A stretch of 64,000 nt of DNA from Deinococcus grandis (GCF_001485435.1 NZ_BCMS01000001.1:629501-693500), one strand, 5' to 3'. Positions 53,106-62,852 are shown, counted from the stretch's first letter. Notes: generated by a model from the sequence alone, not told the origin. Numbers and translations are program-made.

Positions 53106-53219
53106 TGCCCGCAGGATACGCCCGCATCCACGAACTGACCTCCCCGTTCTGGCGAGGTGCGGGTGAAACCGTGACGGATCGCGCGGTCCCGCCGCCCCGG
53201 CGGGCGCACCCTGCGGGAC

Positions 53220-53891
53220 ATGAACCTCGCAGTAATCGGAGCGGCCGGTGGCGTGGGCCGCCGCGTGGCCGCGCAGGCCGCCGCCGCCGGACATCAGGTC
53301 CGCGCCCTGGTCCGCACGTCCGAACAGGCCGACATGCTCGCACTGCACGGCGCGCAGCCCGTCCAGGGCGACCTGACTGGCGACTGGACGGCCGTGCTGG
53401 ACGGCGCCGACGCGGTCGTGTGGGCCGCCGGGGCGGGCGCCAGCGGCCACTTCCAGGCCATCGACGGGGACGCCCTGATCGCCGTGACGGACGAACTCGT
53501 CCGCCGCCGCGCCTCGGGCGGGCCCGCGCGCCTCGTGGTGGTCAGTTCCATGGGCGTGGACCGCCCCGAGCAGATGCCGCCCTTCCTGGCCGCCGTGCTG
53601 CGCGTCAAGGCCGTCTCGGACGCGCACGTGCAGGCCAGCGGGCTGGACTGGACGGTCGTGCGGCCCGGCGGCCTGACCGACGCCCCCGGCACCGGCCTGG
53701 TCAGTGCCGGCATGCCCGCCCCGCGCGGTATGATCGCCCGCGACGACGTGGCGGCCGTGGTCCTCGCCTGCCTGAACGACCCACGCAGCGTGGGGCAGAC
53801 CTTCGAGGTGGTCGCCGGGGACACCCCGGTCGCGCGGGCGGTCGCGGCGCTGGAAGAGTGGAGGAGGCAGTGGGGAGTGGGTCGGGGCTGA
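53220..53891 (+). CDS. NAD(P)-binding NmrA/YwnB-like oxidoreductase
   Basis: 223 residues, Rossmann fold with MNLAVIGAAGGVGRRVAAQA and the SDR-like VVVSSMGVDRPEQMPPF and GLDWTVVRPGGLTDAP. It belongs to the atypical SDR group that includes biliverdin/flavin-reductase-like proteins. The last nine codons (RRQWGVGRG) run into a heptamer repeat (AGTGGGG AGTGGGT), so the natural end may have been altered by the repeat. CACCCT (53207-53212) is 7 bases before the ATG. Confidence 0.85.
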   Translation: MNLAVIGAAGGVGRRVAAQAAAAGHQVRALVRTSEQADMLALHGAQPVQGDLTGDWTAVLDGADAVVWAAGAGASGHFQAIDGDALIAVTDELVRRRASGGPARLVVVSSMGVDRPEQMPPFLAAVLRVKAVSDAHVQASGLDWTVVRPGGLTDAPGTGLVSAGMPAPRGMIARDDVAAVVLACLNDPRSVGQTFEVVAGDTPVARAVAALEEWRRQWGVGRG

Positions 53892-53931
53892 CCTCCGATC
53901 CACTCCCCACTTCCCACTTCCTACTTACTCC
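53867..53931. repeat. heptamer palindrome between convergent genes
   Basis: AGTGGGG-AGTGGGT on the left; ACTCCCC-ACTTCCC-ACTTCCT-ACTTACT on the right, 7-base register, pairing across a GACCTCC loop. It lies where the NAD-binding protein gene and xseB converge, and encodes part of both C-termini or their stops. Confidence 0.75.
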
Positions 53932-54158
53932 GCATCGTCCGTGTCGGTTTCGTCTGCGTCGCTGTCGTCGGCCCAGTCTCCGGCCAGCACGGCGCGCACC
54001 GCCTCGATCCGCCCCCGGCACTGGGCGTAGGCGGCGCGGGCGTCCTCCAGCAGCGGCAGGACGCGGTCCAGGTCCGCCTCGCCGGATTCGAGTTCGGCGG
54101 CGATGCGGCTCAGCCGGGCGTACGCCTCCCGGTACGAGGTGGGCTGAGGCTCAGTCAT
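53925..54158 (-). CDS. xseB: exodeoxyribonuclease VII small subunit
   Basis: 77 residues. Characteristic XseB helical pair: SYREAYARLSRIAAELESGE, then ADLDRVLPLLEDARAAYAQC. A short acidic tail (DDSDADETDTDDAE) follows. It pairs with XseA, not in the window. The ATG at 54158 follows TAGCAT (54171-54166) by 7 bases, four bases away from the divergent flavin-reductase -10. Confidence 0.88.
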   Translation of the reverse strand: MTEPQPTSYREAYARLSRIAAELESGEADLDRVLPLLEDARAAYAQCRGRIEAVRAVLAGDWADDSDADETDTDDAE

Positions 54159-54165
54159 GCTGGCC

Positions 54166-54181
54166 ATGCTACCGCTACGCT
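54166..54181. promoter_or_regulatory. back-to-back leaderless promoters (xseB and flavin reductase)
   Basis: ATGCTA on the plus strand (TAGCAT for minus, 54171-54166) and TACGCT (54176-54181) for plus are only four bases apart. The start codons are 29 bases apart, so both -35 regions would lie inside the opposite gene or its start. Confidence 0.6.
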
Positions 54182-54187
54182 GCGCGC

Positions 54188-54856
54188 ATGACGCCTCCCG
54201 CTTCTGCACCGGACGCCCTCCCGGTGACGCACTTCGACCTGACGGCGCTGCCCGGCGCGGCGCGGTACAAGCTGCTCACGGCGACCGTCACGCCCCGCCC
54301 GATCGCGTGGGTGAGCACGCTGGGCGAGGGCGGGCACGTGAACCTCGCGCCGTACTCCTTCTTCGGCCTGATGGGCAGCGACCCGCCCGTCGTGGCCTTC
54401 GCGCCCGGCGACCGCGCCGACGGCACCCCGAAGGACACCGCCCTGAATATCGGCGCGGGCGGCGAGTTCACCGTGAACCTCGTCAGCGAGGCGCTGGCCG
54501 TCACCATGAACGCCACCGCCACGGACTTCCCGCACGGGCAGGGGGAGCCGGACGCGCTGGGCATTCCCCTCGCGCCGGGCGTGAAGGTCGCCGCGCCGCG
54601 CGTGGCCGCCGCGCCCGCCGCGCTGGAATGCCGCGAGGTGCAGACCGTCCTCATCGGCCGCACCCGCATCATCCTGGGCGAGGTGCTGGGCCTCACCCTG
54701 CGCGCGGACGCCGTGCAGGACGCCGACCGGCACCACGTGGACACCGGCGCGCTGGACCTGATCGGCCGCATGGGCGGACGCGGCACGTACGCCCGCACCC
54801 GCGACACGTTCGTCATCGACCGGATTTCCTTCGAGGAGTGGCAGAAGGGGCAGTAG
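54188..54856 (+). CDS. flavin reductase-like (FMN-binding) family protein
   Basis: 222 residues. Flavin reductase domain: PRPIAWVSTLGEGGHVNLAP, YSFFGLMGSDPPVVAFAPGD, then KDTALNIGAGGEFTVNLVSE, the usual FMN site. It probably supplies reduced flavin or reduces a related acceptor; the family also includes enzymes of unknown substrate. The ATG follows TACGCT by 6 bases. Confidence 0.92.
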   Translation: MTPPASAPDALPVTHFDLTALPGAARYKLLTATVTPRPIAWVSTLGEGGHVNLAPYSFFGLMGSDPPVVAFAPGDRADGTPKDTALNIGAGGEFTVNLVSEALAVTMNATATDFPHGQGEPDALGIPLAPGVKVAAPRVAAAPAALECREVQTVLIGRTRIILGEVLGLTLRADAVQDADRHHVDTGALDLIGRMGGRGTYARTRDTFVIDRISFEEWQKGQ

Positions 54857-54947
54857 GGAGTGGGTTGTGTGTCGGCTTGACCTGGGCGGGGTCGCCGCGA
54901 ACACGCTGTTGACCATCCGCCATCCGCCATCCGCCATCCGCCATCCG
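54847..54947. repeat. mixed heptamer region with a five-unit CCATCCG array
   Basis: AGTAGGG-AGTGGGT units at the end of the flavin-reductase gene, then an unrelated middle, then five exact CCATCCG units (54913-54947). It lies between two convergent genes. The two arms are not complementary, so the region looks like a chimaera of the two heptamer families. Confidence 0.75.
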
Positions 54948-54951
54948 CCGG

Positions 54952-55581
54952 TCACGCCGGTTCCCCTCCGGCCTTCACGCGGGCGTTGTCCGCCCAGACG
55001 TAGCGGGCGGCCAGCGTGCGGTAAGGGGCCCAGCGGCTCAGGATCTCGCCGCCGGGCGCGTCCGGGTGCAGTCGCGCGAGGCCCTGGCGCAGCGCGAGGT
55101 CCCCGAGGCTGAACACGTCCGCGCGGGCCAGGGCGAACATCAGGAACATCTCGGCGGTCCAGCGGCCGATGCCGGGCAGGGGCAGCAGTTCGGCGATCAC
55201 GGTCTCGTCGTCCTGCTCGCTCAGGTGCGCGAAGTCCACCGCGCCGGTCTTCGCGGCCTGCGCGATGGCCTGCACGGTCCGCACCTTCGCCCAGGACAGG
55301 CCCGCGCCGCGCAGGGTGTCGCCGCTGGCGGCCAGCAGCGTGTCCGCCGTGACCTCACCCAGGGTGGCGGTCACGCGGGCGTGGATGCTCGCGGCGGCCT
55401 TCACGCTCAGCTGCTGCCCCGTCACGTTCCGGATCAGCGTCCCGAACGGATCGGCGGTGGGCGTCAGGACCGGCAGGTCACCCACCCGGGCGATCACCCC
55501 GGCCAGGACGGGGTCGCGGGACAGGTGGGCGGCGGCGGCGACGTGATCGGCGAGGGGAGCCTGATGGGCGGGCAGGGGCAT
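54952..55581 (-). CDS. DNA-3-methyladenine glycosylase (AlkA/Mag-like)
   Basis: 209 residues. Helix-hairpin-helix LPLPGIGRWTAEMFLMFAL, then the catalytic aspartate region DVFSLGDLALRQGLARL. The N-terminus has the family QQLSVKAAASI segment. It excises alkylated bases in base-excision repair, relevant to the damage-tolerant lifestyle of Deinococcus. A GAGAAT hexamer lies 6 bases before the ATG. Confidence 0.92.
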   Translation of the reverse strand: MPLPAHQAPLADHVAAAAHLSRDPVLAGVIARVGDLPVLTPTADPFGTLIRNVTGQQLSVKAAASIHARVTATLGEVTADTLLAASGDTLRGAGLSWAKVRTVQAIAQAAKTGAVDFAHLSEQDDETVIAELLPLPGIGRWTAEMFLMFALARADVFSLGDLALRQGLARLHPDAPGGEILSRWAPYRTLAARYVWADNARVKAGGEPA

Positions 55582-55621
55582 GCCGTCATTCTCCCAGCCG
55601 GAGTGCAGGCGCGGTCGCCGG

Positions 55622-56386
55622 TCAGGGCACGACCGGCGCGTTGCGTGCCTGGACGTTCAGGGCGTAGGCCTGGGTGGGGGGGAGGGTCGTCACGCGGCCG
55701 CCCGCCTGCTGGCGGAACTGGACGCGCAGCGTGACCGAACGGGTCGCGGCGCTCCACTCGAACGGCGCGGCGCTGCCCGGCAGTTTGTCCGACGGCGTCA
55801 GGTAATCCGCCACGAGGTACGGATTGAACCCGCCCACCGAGGCCAGCCCCGCGAGGCCCTGCATGGCGGCGCAGCCCGCGCCCGTGGCCGTCTCGAAGGT
55901 CTGACCGGCGCCGGGCACGCAGTTCACGGGTGTGGTGCCCGAGTCGCCGCTGCGGTACTCGCGCAGGACCTGCACGTTGGTTTCCGCCCAGTCGTCCGGG
56001 GTCTTGTCGGCCGTGACCGCCGAGCGGGGTTCCATGCGGTACACGAACAGGACGTACTTCGTGACGGCGCCGGTCGTGGGATTGGTCTCGGGCAGCACGA
56101 CCGCCAGACAGGGGGAGAGCGCCGAGCAGGCGTTCCCGCTGCCGCTGTTCACACTGAAGCCCGACGTGGCCACCCGGACCCGCTGCGCCGCCCGGACGCG
56201 GTCGCCCACGTAGCCGGTCAGGTCGTTCAGTTCGGTCAGGCCGCGCGCGGTGGCGTTCGTGCGGGTGGTGAGGTCCAGGGTGCCGGTCTGCCAGTTGGTG
56301 ATCAGGACCATCACGACGCCCATGATGCCCAGCGCCAGCAGGATCTCGATCAGGGTCAGGCCCGACTCGCGCGCGGCGCGCCTCAC
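55622..56386 (-). CDS. type IV pilin-like protein (PilW-like minor pseudopilin)
   Basis: 254 residues. Class III-like N-terminus SGLTLIEILLALGIMGVVMV: prepilin peptidase would cleave after Gly and methylate Leu. The rest is a long extracellular domain with three or four cysteines (ACSALSPC, NCVPG, GCAAM). Last gene of a four-gene operon; its GTG start overlaps the preceding stop (GTGA). Confidence 0.85.
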   Translation of the reverse strand: MRRAARESGLTLIEILLALGIMGVVMVLITNWQTGTLDLTTRTNATARGLTELNDLTGYVGDRVRAAQRVRVATSGFSVNSGSGNACSALSPCLAVVLPETNPTTGAVTKYVLFVYRMEPRSAVTADKTPDDWAETNVQVLREYRSGDSGTTPVNCVPGAGQTFETATGAGCAAMQGLAGLASVGGFNPYLVADYLTPSDKLPGSAAPFEWSAATRSVTLRVQFRQQAGGRVTTLPPTQAYALNVQARNAPVVP

Positions 56387-56811
56387 GAGCCCGCCCCGCC
56401 TGCCGCGCCGGTCGGGCGCCCGAAGTCCAGCGTGAAGGCGTAGTTCGGCTGGCCGGTCCCGGTGCAGCTCAGGGTGACGCGGCGCAGCATCGGGCTGCCG
56501 CTGGCGGTTACCCAGGTCGGGACCGGGTTGGTCTGGCTGGTGGTGCAGGTCAGGCCGCCCATCAGGCTGGTGTCGGGCGCGGCGGGCAGCGTGCCCGCGT
56601 CGAAGGTGCTCTGGGCGCTGTAGCTGGTCCGCACGGACTCCATGAAGGCCTTGGCGGCCACCGTGACGGCCTGGTCGTTCTGGTTGCTGCGGTTCACCTT
56701 GAACAGGGTGGGCAGGACGCCCAGCACGGCGATACTCAGCACCGTGAAGATCGCCAGCGCGATCAGCACCTCGATCAGGGTCAGGCCCGCCTCGCGCGTG
56801 GCGCGGTTCAT
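56383..56811 (-). CDS. type IV pilin-like protein (PilV-like minor pseudopilin)
   Basis: 142 residues with N-terminus AGLTLIEVLIALAIFTVLSI, a prepilin signal. The C-terminal domain has two cysteines (LTCTTSQ and LSCTGTG). In PilV/PilW/PilX/FimU-like sets this protein helps form the pilus tip complex. It overlaps both neighbours by 4 bases. Confidence 0.85.
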   Translation of the reverse strand: MNRATREAGLTLIEVLIALAIFTVLSIAVLGVLPTLFKVNRSNQNDQAVTVAAKAFMESVRTSYSAQSTFDAGTLPAAPDTSLMGGLTCTTSQTNPVPTWVTASGSPMLRRVTLSCTGTGQPNYAFTLDFGRPTGAAGGAGS

Positions 56812-57272
56812 TTCACGATCACCTTCCCGAAGATGCCCGTGACCCGCACGAGCCGCGTGATGGCCGGGTCGGCCGCCCAGAAGACCTTGAACTGGGCCGG
56901 GGCGGCGTCCGTGGAGCCGTACGGCGCGCGGAACGACAGGCTGTTGGCGCCGGTATGCAGGCTGGCCTGCACGCCGGCCGGGAGGTTCAGGGTGCGGACG
57001 GTGGGCGTGCCACTGCAGGTGCTGCCCGGGTACGCTCGGACGGTGAGGGACGGGCTGGCGCTGGCGGCCGTGAGCAGGACCTCCTGGCAGGTGTTCAGGC
57101 GCTTGGCGCCGGTGCGGGCGGCGTTCACGGCCTGCGTGAACACCTGCGTGCCCTCGCCGACGGCGCTGCTGGCTCGCCAGCGGGTGTAGCTGCCCAGGCC
57201 CAGCGCGGCCAGGATGCCCACGATCGCCACGACGATCAGCACTTCCAGCAGCGTGAAACCGGTGGGTCTCAC
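56808..57272 (-). CDS. type IV pilin-like protein (FimT/GspH-like)
   Basis: 154 residues from a GTG overlapping the preceding stop. N-terminus TGFTLLEVLIVVAIVGILAA is a classical prepilin signal with the Glu at position 5 of the mature helix. The GspH-type beta domain (about 60-154) has two cysteines (NTCQEVL and STCSGTP). Such minor pilins initiate pilus assembly and in relatives also bind DNA for uptake. Confidence 0.88.
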   Translation of the reverse strand: MRPTGFTLLEVLIVVAIVGILAALGLGSYTRWRASSAVGEGTQVFTQAVNAARTGAKRLNTCQEVLLTAASASPSLTVRAYPGSTCSGTPTVRTLNLPAGVQASLHTGANSLSFRAPYGSTDAAPAQFKVFWAADPAITRLVRVTGIFGKVIVK

Positions 57273-58900
57273 CGCTGCCTCCAGGTGCCCTGGGTGTCGT
57301 TCAGGGTCAGGCCGCCGCGCGTGTTCATCAGCAGCTGCCGGAGTTTCACGGCGCTGAAGTTGATCTTGAGGCTGCCGGTGATGTCCGTGACGACGTCGTC
57401 GGTGGTGATGCCCTCGATCGGGCCGCCGCGCACGGCGATGGCGCCGTTCACGGTGAGGTTCCCGTTGAACTTCCCGCCCTGGTTGCCGCGGAAGTAGATG
57501 AAGCCGTCGAAGGTGGTGTTGCCGTTCACGTTGGAGTTGATGTCGCCGTCCACGATGAGCAGGCCGCTGGAGGTGCTGTTCTTGAGCAGGGCGTCGAAGT
57601 CCTGCGCGCGGATGCGGCGGATGGCGTTCACCATCGGCGGGAAGTTGCCGCTGGCGTCCGGGTAGGACAGCGGCACGAGTTCGTTCAGCTGCGCGTCGGT
57701 CATGCCCAGCAGCTGCTGCGTGAAGAACTTGTCGGCTTCCAGCGCTGAGCCGTTGGCGAGGAGCGGATCGGCGGCGCCCTCGCAGTTCACGAGTTTCTTG
57801 TCCACGATCTGGCAGTCGTTGCTGCCGTCCATGGTGAAGCTCCCCACGGCATTGGTGGTGTCCTTCACCTCGATGGCGTTGGCGCTGCGCATGGCGGACA
57901 GGTCGCGGGTGATCTCGGTGCCCTCGGTGATGGTGGCGGGCTGCCCGGCCTGCCAGTCCAGGACCAGCCCGTCGGGGCTGCCGTCGGGGCTGCCGCCGCT
58001 GCTGCTGATCGCGGTGACGGTCGCCTTGAAACCGCCGACGGTGACGACCTCGCCGGGCATGAAATCCGCGGCGTTCGACACGCGCTGCGTGAGGGGATCG
58101 GTGACGCTGGTGGTCGTCTGCGCGGCTGCGTTCAGGATCAGGTCCACGCCGGTCGCGGCGGTGGCGACCAGCGCAGTCGCGAGTGGGCCGGGCACGCTGG
58201 TCAGGCTCAGTTGCGTGCCGCTGACGCCGTCCACCCGGAAGCGCTGCCCGGCGGTCCCGGCGGGGATCTGCACGTAGTCGCCCCGGGTCAGGCCGCTGGC
58301 GTCGGTGACGGTCACGGTGACGGCGCTGCTGCCCAGTGCGGCGCTGACGCCGGTCCCGGCCAGGGTGGTGATCTGGCCGCGGTTCGACTGCCCGGTGATG
58401 GTCGCGTTGCCGTTGGCGTTGATGCGCGGCAGGGAGGTCAGGGCGGCGCGCAGCCGCATGCCGGTGGACAGGTAGACGGGTTTCAGGGTGAAGTCCTGCA
58501 GCGCGATCTTGACGGCGCCCGCGGCGCTGCCGCGCGACTCGACGGTGAAGGTGTCGGCGCTGTTCGGGGTGAAGGTCAGCGTGGCGGGGAACAGGGCCGC
58601 TTCGGGGTCGCCGTTCAGGCCGCCCAGCCAGGTCTGCAGGTCCGTCTGGGTGCTGCCGGTGTAGGGCGTGGTGGTCAGGCGGCGGTTGACGCGCACCATG
58701 ACGGTGTTCAGGCCGCTCTCGGCCGCCAGCAGCGCCAGGTACGCGCGGCGTTCTTCTGCGCCGCCGCTGCGCGCGCCGGTGACCAGGGTGGCGCTGGTCA
58801 TGACGATGATCATCAGGACGATTCCGGTGAACAGCAGCGTGACGACGAGCGCCACCCCCTGCTCGGACCCGCTGAACTTCCTCCCCCGAGACGTGTTCAT
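57269..58900 (-). CDS. PilX-like large pilus assembly/secreted protein
   Basis: 543 residues. N-terminal transmembrane region GVALVVTLLFTGIVLMIIVM after EQ, a PilX_N-like start without the classic prepilin GFTLIE, then a very large Thr/Ser/Val/Gly-rich beta-domain (about 60-540) with repeated VTVT- and DLILNAAAQTTTS-like strands. First gene of the pseudopilin operon. Its size is far above ordinary PilX (about 200), so it may be a tip adhesin. TACCTT is 6 bases before the ATG. Confidence 0.8.
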   Translation of the reverse strand: MNTSRGRKFSGSEQGVALVVTLLFTGIVLMIIVMTSATLVTGARSGGAEERRAYLALLAAESGLNTVMVRVNRRLTTTPYTGSTQTDLQTWLGGLNGDPEAALFPATLTFTPNSADTFTVESRGSAAGAVKIALQDFTLKPVYLSTGMRLRAALTSLPRINANGNATITGQSNRGQITTLAGTGVSAALGSSAVTVTVTDASGLTRGDYVQIPAGTAGQRFRVDGVSGTQLSLTSVPGPLATALVATAATGVDLILNAAAQTTTSVTDPLTQRVSNAADFMPGEVVTVGGFKATVTAISSSGGSPDGSPDGLVLDWQAGQPATITEGTEITRDLSAMRSANAIEVKDTTNAVGSFTMDGSNDCQIVDKKLVNCEGAADPLLANGSALEADKFFTQQLLGMTDAQLNELVPLSYPDASGNFPPMVNAIRRIRAQDFDALLKNSTSSGLLIVDGDINSNVNGNTTFDGFIYFRGNQGGKFNGNLTVNGAIAVRGGPIEGITTDDVVTDITGSLKINFSAVKLRQLLMNTRGGLTLNDTQGTWRQR

Positions 58901-58999
58901 GCCTTCAAGGTACGCCCGCCTGGCTGTGGAAAATACCTCAAACTGGGCAGCGCCCCCCCGTTCAGGTACACACCCGGTCAGGGGGGCGGGGGGCGGCGC

Positions 59000-60070
<1,071 letters not shown>

Positions 60071-60194
60071 GTGTGCCCCGGATGATGCCGTCTGCGCCGC
60101 GCGCTGTGGTGAGGAGTCCGGCCGTGAGTGTCCCGGCCGTGAGTGTCCCGGCCGTGGGTGGCGCGGCGGCGGGCCGAGGTGCTGGAATGCCCGC

Positions 60195-61103
60195 ATGACC
60201 CCGAACCTCACCCTGACCGGCATTCCTGGCGTGCGCGTGGGCCACTGGACGCACGCCGAGGCCCGCACGGGCTGCACCGCGATCCTGCTGCCCCCGGCAG
60301 GCGCGGTGGCGTCCGCGTCGTTCCTCGGCCCCAGCCCCGGCACGCGCGAGGGCGTGCTGCTCGCCCCGGAGAAGAAGGTGGAGCGCATTCACGCGCTGCT
60401 TTTGACGGGGGGCAGTGCCTTCGGGCTCGCGGCGGCGTCGGGCGTGGTGCGGGTGCTGGAGGAACTTGGCGTGGGCCATGAGACGCCCTGGGCGCGCGTG
60501 CCGATCGTGCCCGCTGCCGTGATCTACGACCTGGGCGTGGGCCGCGCGGACGTCCGCCCCGGCGACGCCGAGGGGGAACGGGCGGCCCGCGCGGCCAGCA
60601 GCGACCCCGTACCGCGTGGTCTGGTCGGGGCGGGCACCGGGGCGACCGCCGGGAAGTACCTGGGCCGGGGCGCCGTGCCGGGCGGGCTGGGCAGCGTGCT
60701 GCTGGAGCGGCATGGGGTGCGGGTGGGGGCGCTGGCGGTCGTGAACCCCATCGGGGACGTGCTGGACGAGCGGGGCGGCGTGCTGGCCGGGCCGGGTATC
60801 GGGCCGGGCGCGGCGGTGTTCACGCCGGGCGACGCGGAGAACACCACGCTCGTCGCGGTCGTCACCGAGCACGCCCTGAGCAAGGCGGAGTGCCGGCGGC
60901 TGGCGGATGCGGCGCAGGCGGCCCTGGCGCGCGTCATTCACCCCAGCCACACCTTCTGGGATGGGGACAGTGCGTTCATGGTGAGCACGGGGACGCTCCC
61001 GGCGGCCGATCCGTTGCTGCTGGGCGCCCTGGTGCAGGAGGCGGTGTGCGCGGCGGTGCGGGACGCGGTGCGCTGCTCAAATCCGGCCTCGTATCAACAG
61101 TAG
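60195..61103 (+). CDS. P1/DmpA-family aminopeptidase
   Basis: 302 residues, Ntn-hydrolase-like fold of peptidase family S58 (DmpA/BapA). The self-cleavage/nucleophile region reads GDAENTTLVAVVTEHALS, with the threonine after Asn as likely nucleophile, and the front loop is LLLTGGSAFGLAAASGVVRV. These enzymes release N-terminal D- or beta-amino acids from short peptides. TGGAAT lies 6 bases before the ATG. Confidence 0.9.
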   Translation: MTPNLTLTGIPGVRVGHWTHAEARTGCTAILLPPAGAVASASFLGPSPGTREGVLLAPEKKVERIHALLLTGGSAFGLAAASGVVRVLEELGVGHETPWARVPIVPAAVIYDLGVGRADVRPGDAEGERAARAASSDPVPRGLVGAGTGATAGKYLGRGAVPGGLGSVLLERHGVRVGALAVVNPIGDVLDERGGVLAGPGIGPGAAVFTPGDAENTTLVAVVTEHALSKAECRRLADAAQAALARVIHPSHTFWDGDSAFMVSTGTLPAADPLLLGALVQEAVCAAVRDAVRCSNPASYQQ

Positions 61104-61121
61104 GATGTGTAACATGCTCAC

Positions 61122-61571
61122 ATGAGTAGAGAAGGCTATGTCCGTGACCTCCGCGCACTGATCGGCCCGCGCCCCGTCAACCTGATCGGCGTCGCGGCCC
61201 TCATCATCGACCCGCACGGGCACCTGCTGCTCGCGCGGCGCGTGAACGCCGACCGCTGGGGCCTCATCGCGGGCCTGAGCGAACTGGGCGAGGCGCTGCC
61301 CGACACCCTGCGCCGCGAGGTCCACGAGGAGAGCCGCCTGACCGTCACCGACGCGCACCTGATTGACCTGCTCGGCCCCGCGCAGCTCAGCGAGGCCCCG
61401 AACGGCGACCAGTTCTACGCGTACACCGCCGCGTACCGCGTGACCGGCTGGCACGGCACCCCGCAGCCCGACGGGCATGAACTCGCCGACCTGCGCTTCT
61501 TCCCGCGCGCCGACCTCCCGCACCTGCCGCTGACCCGCCTGGGCCACGCCGCGCTGACGTGGACCGCGTGA
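61122..61571 (+). CDS. Nudix hydrolase, tandem copy 1
   Basis: 149 residues. Nudix box GLSELGEALPDTLRREVHEE followed by SRL: the first part fits, the usual Gly after EE is Ser. N-terminus GYVRDLRALIGPRPVNLIGV. TAACAT (61110-61115) is 6 bases before the ATG. Its last 4 bases overlap the start of copy 2. Confidence 0.9.
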   Translation: MSREGYVRDLRALIGPRPVNLIGVAALIIDPHGHLLLARRVNADRWGLIAGLSELGEALPDTLRREVHEESRLTVTDAHLIDLLGPAQLSEAPNGDQFYAYTAAYRVTGWHGTPQPDGHELADLRFFPRADLPHLPLTRLGHAALTWTA

Positions 61572-62023
61572 CGTACATCCGCGACCTGCGCGCCCGCACC
61601 GGCCCGATGCCACTGATCCTGTCCGGCGCGTGCGCGCTGCTCCTGCGCGGCCAGGAGGTCCTGCTGCAACGGCGCGGCGACACCGGCGGCTGGGGGACAC
61701 CCGGCGGGCTGAGTGAACCCGGCGAGTCCCTGGAGGACACCCTGCGGCGCGAGGTGCACGAGGAGACCGGTCTGACCGTGCTGGACCCCCTCCTGGTCAC
61801 GGTGGTCAGCGGGCCGGACACGTTCGTGCGCCTGCCGAACGGGGACGAGTTCTATCAGGTGTCCGCCGCGTACGTCGTGCGCCGCTGGGAGGGCGTGCCC
61901 CGCGCGGACGGGCTGGAGGGCCTCGAATTGCGCTTCTGGCCGCTGGACGCCCTGCCGGACGGGCTGGGCCCGGTGGACCGCGTGGTGCTGGCGCAGCTGC
62001 GCACCTGCGTGGGTGTCCTCTAA
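61568..62023 (+). CDS. Nudix hydrolase, tandem copy 2
   Basis: 151 residues from a GTG overlapping copy 1's stop (GTGA). Canonical Nudix box GLSEPGESLEDTLRREVHEE followed by TGL. The N-terminus YIRDLRARTGPMPLILSGAC parallels copy 1 (YVRDLRALIGPRPVNLIGVA), so the pair arose by duplication. It cleaves a nucleoside-diphosphate-linked compound; Deinococcus has an expanded Nudix set. Its stop overlaps that of the convergent GNAT. Confidence 0.92.
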   Translation: MTYIRDLRARTGPMPLILSGACALLLRGQEVLLQRRGDTGGWGTPGGLSEPGESLEDTLRREVHEETGLTVLDPLLVTVVSGPDTFVRLPNGDEFYQVSAAYVVRRWEGVPRADGLEGLELRFWPLDALPDGLGPVDRVVLAQLRTCVGVL

Positions 62024-62742
62024 CCGGCCCGGGTGAAGGTCAGGCGCAGGGTGGTCAACCCGAATCCGGCGCGGCGGATGTTGCGTTCGCTGGCGCTGCC
62101 GGGCGTGGCGAACACGCTGGCGAGCGCTGCGCCCTGCGCGTGGGCGGCGTGCAGGCGCGCGGCGAGCAGCGCGGTCTGCGCGCCCAGGCCCCGGAGGCCG
62201 GGCAGGGTGGAGGTGCCGAACAGCGCCGCGACCCCCTCCGTGAGGCTCAGCGCGGCGGTCCCGGCAGCCTGCCCGTCCACGTTCGCCTGATACAGCTGCG
62301 TGCCGGGCAGGTGCGCCACGACCCGCATGACGGCCTCGCTGCCCGGGCCGAAGCCCTGGGCGGAGAGGGCCGCCCAGCCGTCCGGGTCGTCGCTGCGGCG
62401 CACGTCCAGGGTGGGCGCCGGGGGGAGGTCGTGCAGGTCGTGCGTGAAGGCGTGCAGCACGTACGTCAGGGCGTACCCGCGCGCGGTCAGGAGGGGCAGG
62501 GCGTCGTTCACGCTGGGGGCGAGGAGGTGCAGCGTGGCGGGCGTGTCGTGCGCGGCACTGAACGCCTCGAAGGCCAGCAGGTCCGCCTCCGTGAGCGGCG
62601 CGCTCCCGTCATGCCACGCGCTGTTCAGCGGCAGGCCTGGACCGTGGTGCGCGGCGACCAGCGGGCCGAATTCGGCGCGGGTGCCGCCCCGCCCGTGGGC
62701 GGTGGCCTCGGCCCGCGCGAGCTGCCGGATGGGGTCGTTCAT
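62020..62742 (-). CDS. GNAT family N-acetyltransferase
   Basis: 240 residues, with an N-terminal GNAT-like half (LPLNSAWHDGSAPLTEADLL) and a canonical C-terminal half with ALFGTSTLPGLRGLGAQTAL as acetyl-CoA loop and FATPGSASERNIRRAGFG. Another two-domain acetyltransferase. TAGGCT (62755-62750) is 7 bases before the ATG. Confidence 0.88.
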   Translation of the reverse strand: MNDPIRQLARAEATAHGRGGTRAEFGPLVAAHHGPGLPLNSAWHDGSAPLTEADLLAFEAFSAAHDTPATLHLLAPSVNDALPLLTARGYALTYVLHAFTHDLHDLPPAPTLDVRRSDDPDGWAALSAQGFGPGSEAVMRVVAHLPGTQLYQANVDGQAAGTAALSLTEGVAALFGTSTLPGLRGLGAQTALLAARLHAAHAQGAALASVFATPGSASERNIRRAGFGLTTLRLTFTRAG

Positions 62743-62852
62743 GAGGGCCAGCCTAGCGGCTGCGGGGGGCGGCGGGGGGAGTCCCTTAGGCCAGCCTTGA
62801 CCTTGTGACGTATCGCCCCGTTGCCGGGCGGGGGGCGGGTGAACGATGGGTC

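Noticed and set aside
54913..54947. CRISPR-like array of CCATCCG units
   Set aside because: Units are 7 bases with no spacers; it is a simple tandem repeat.
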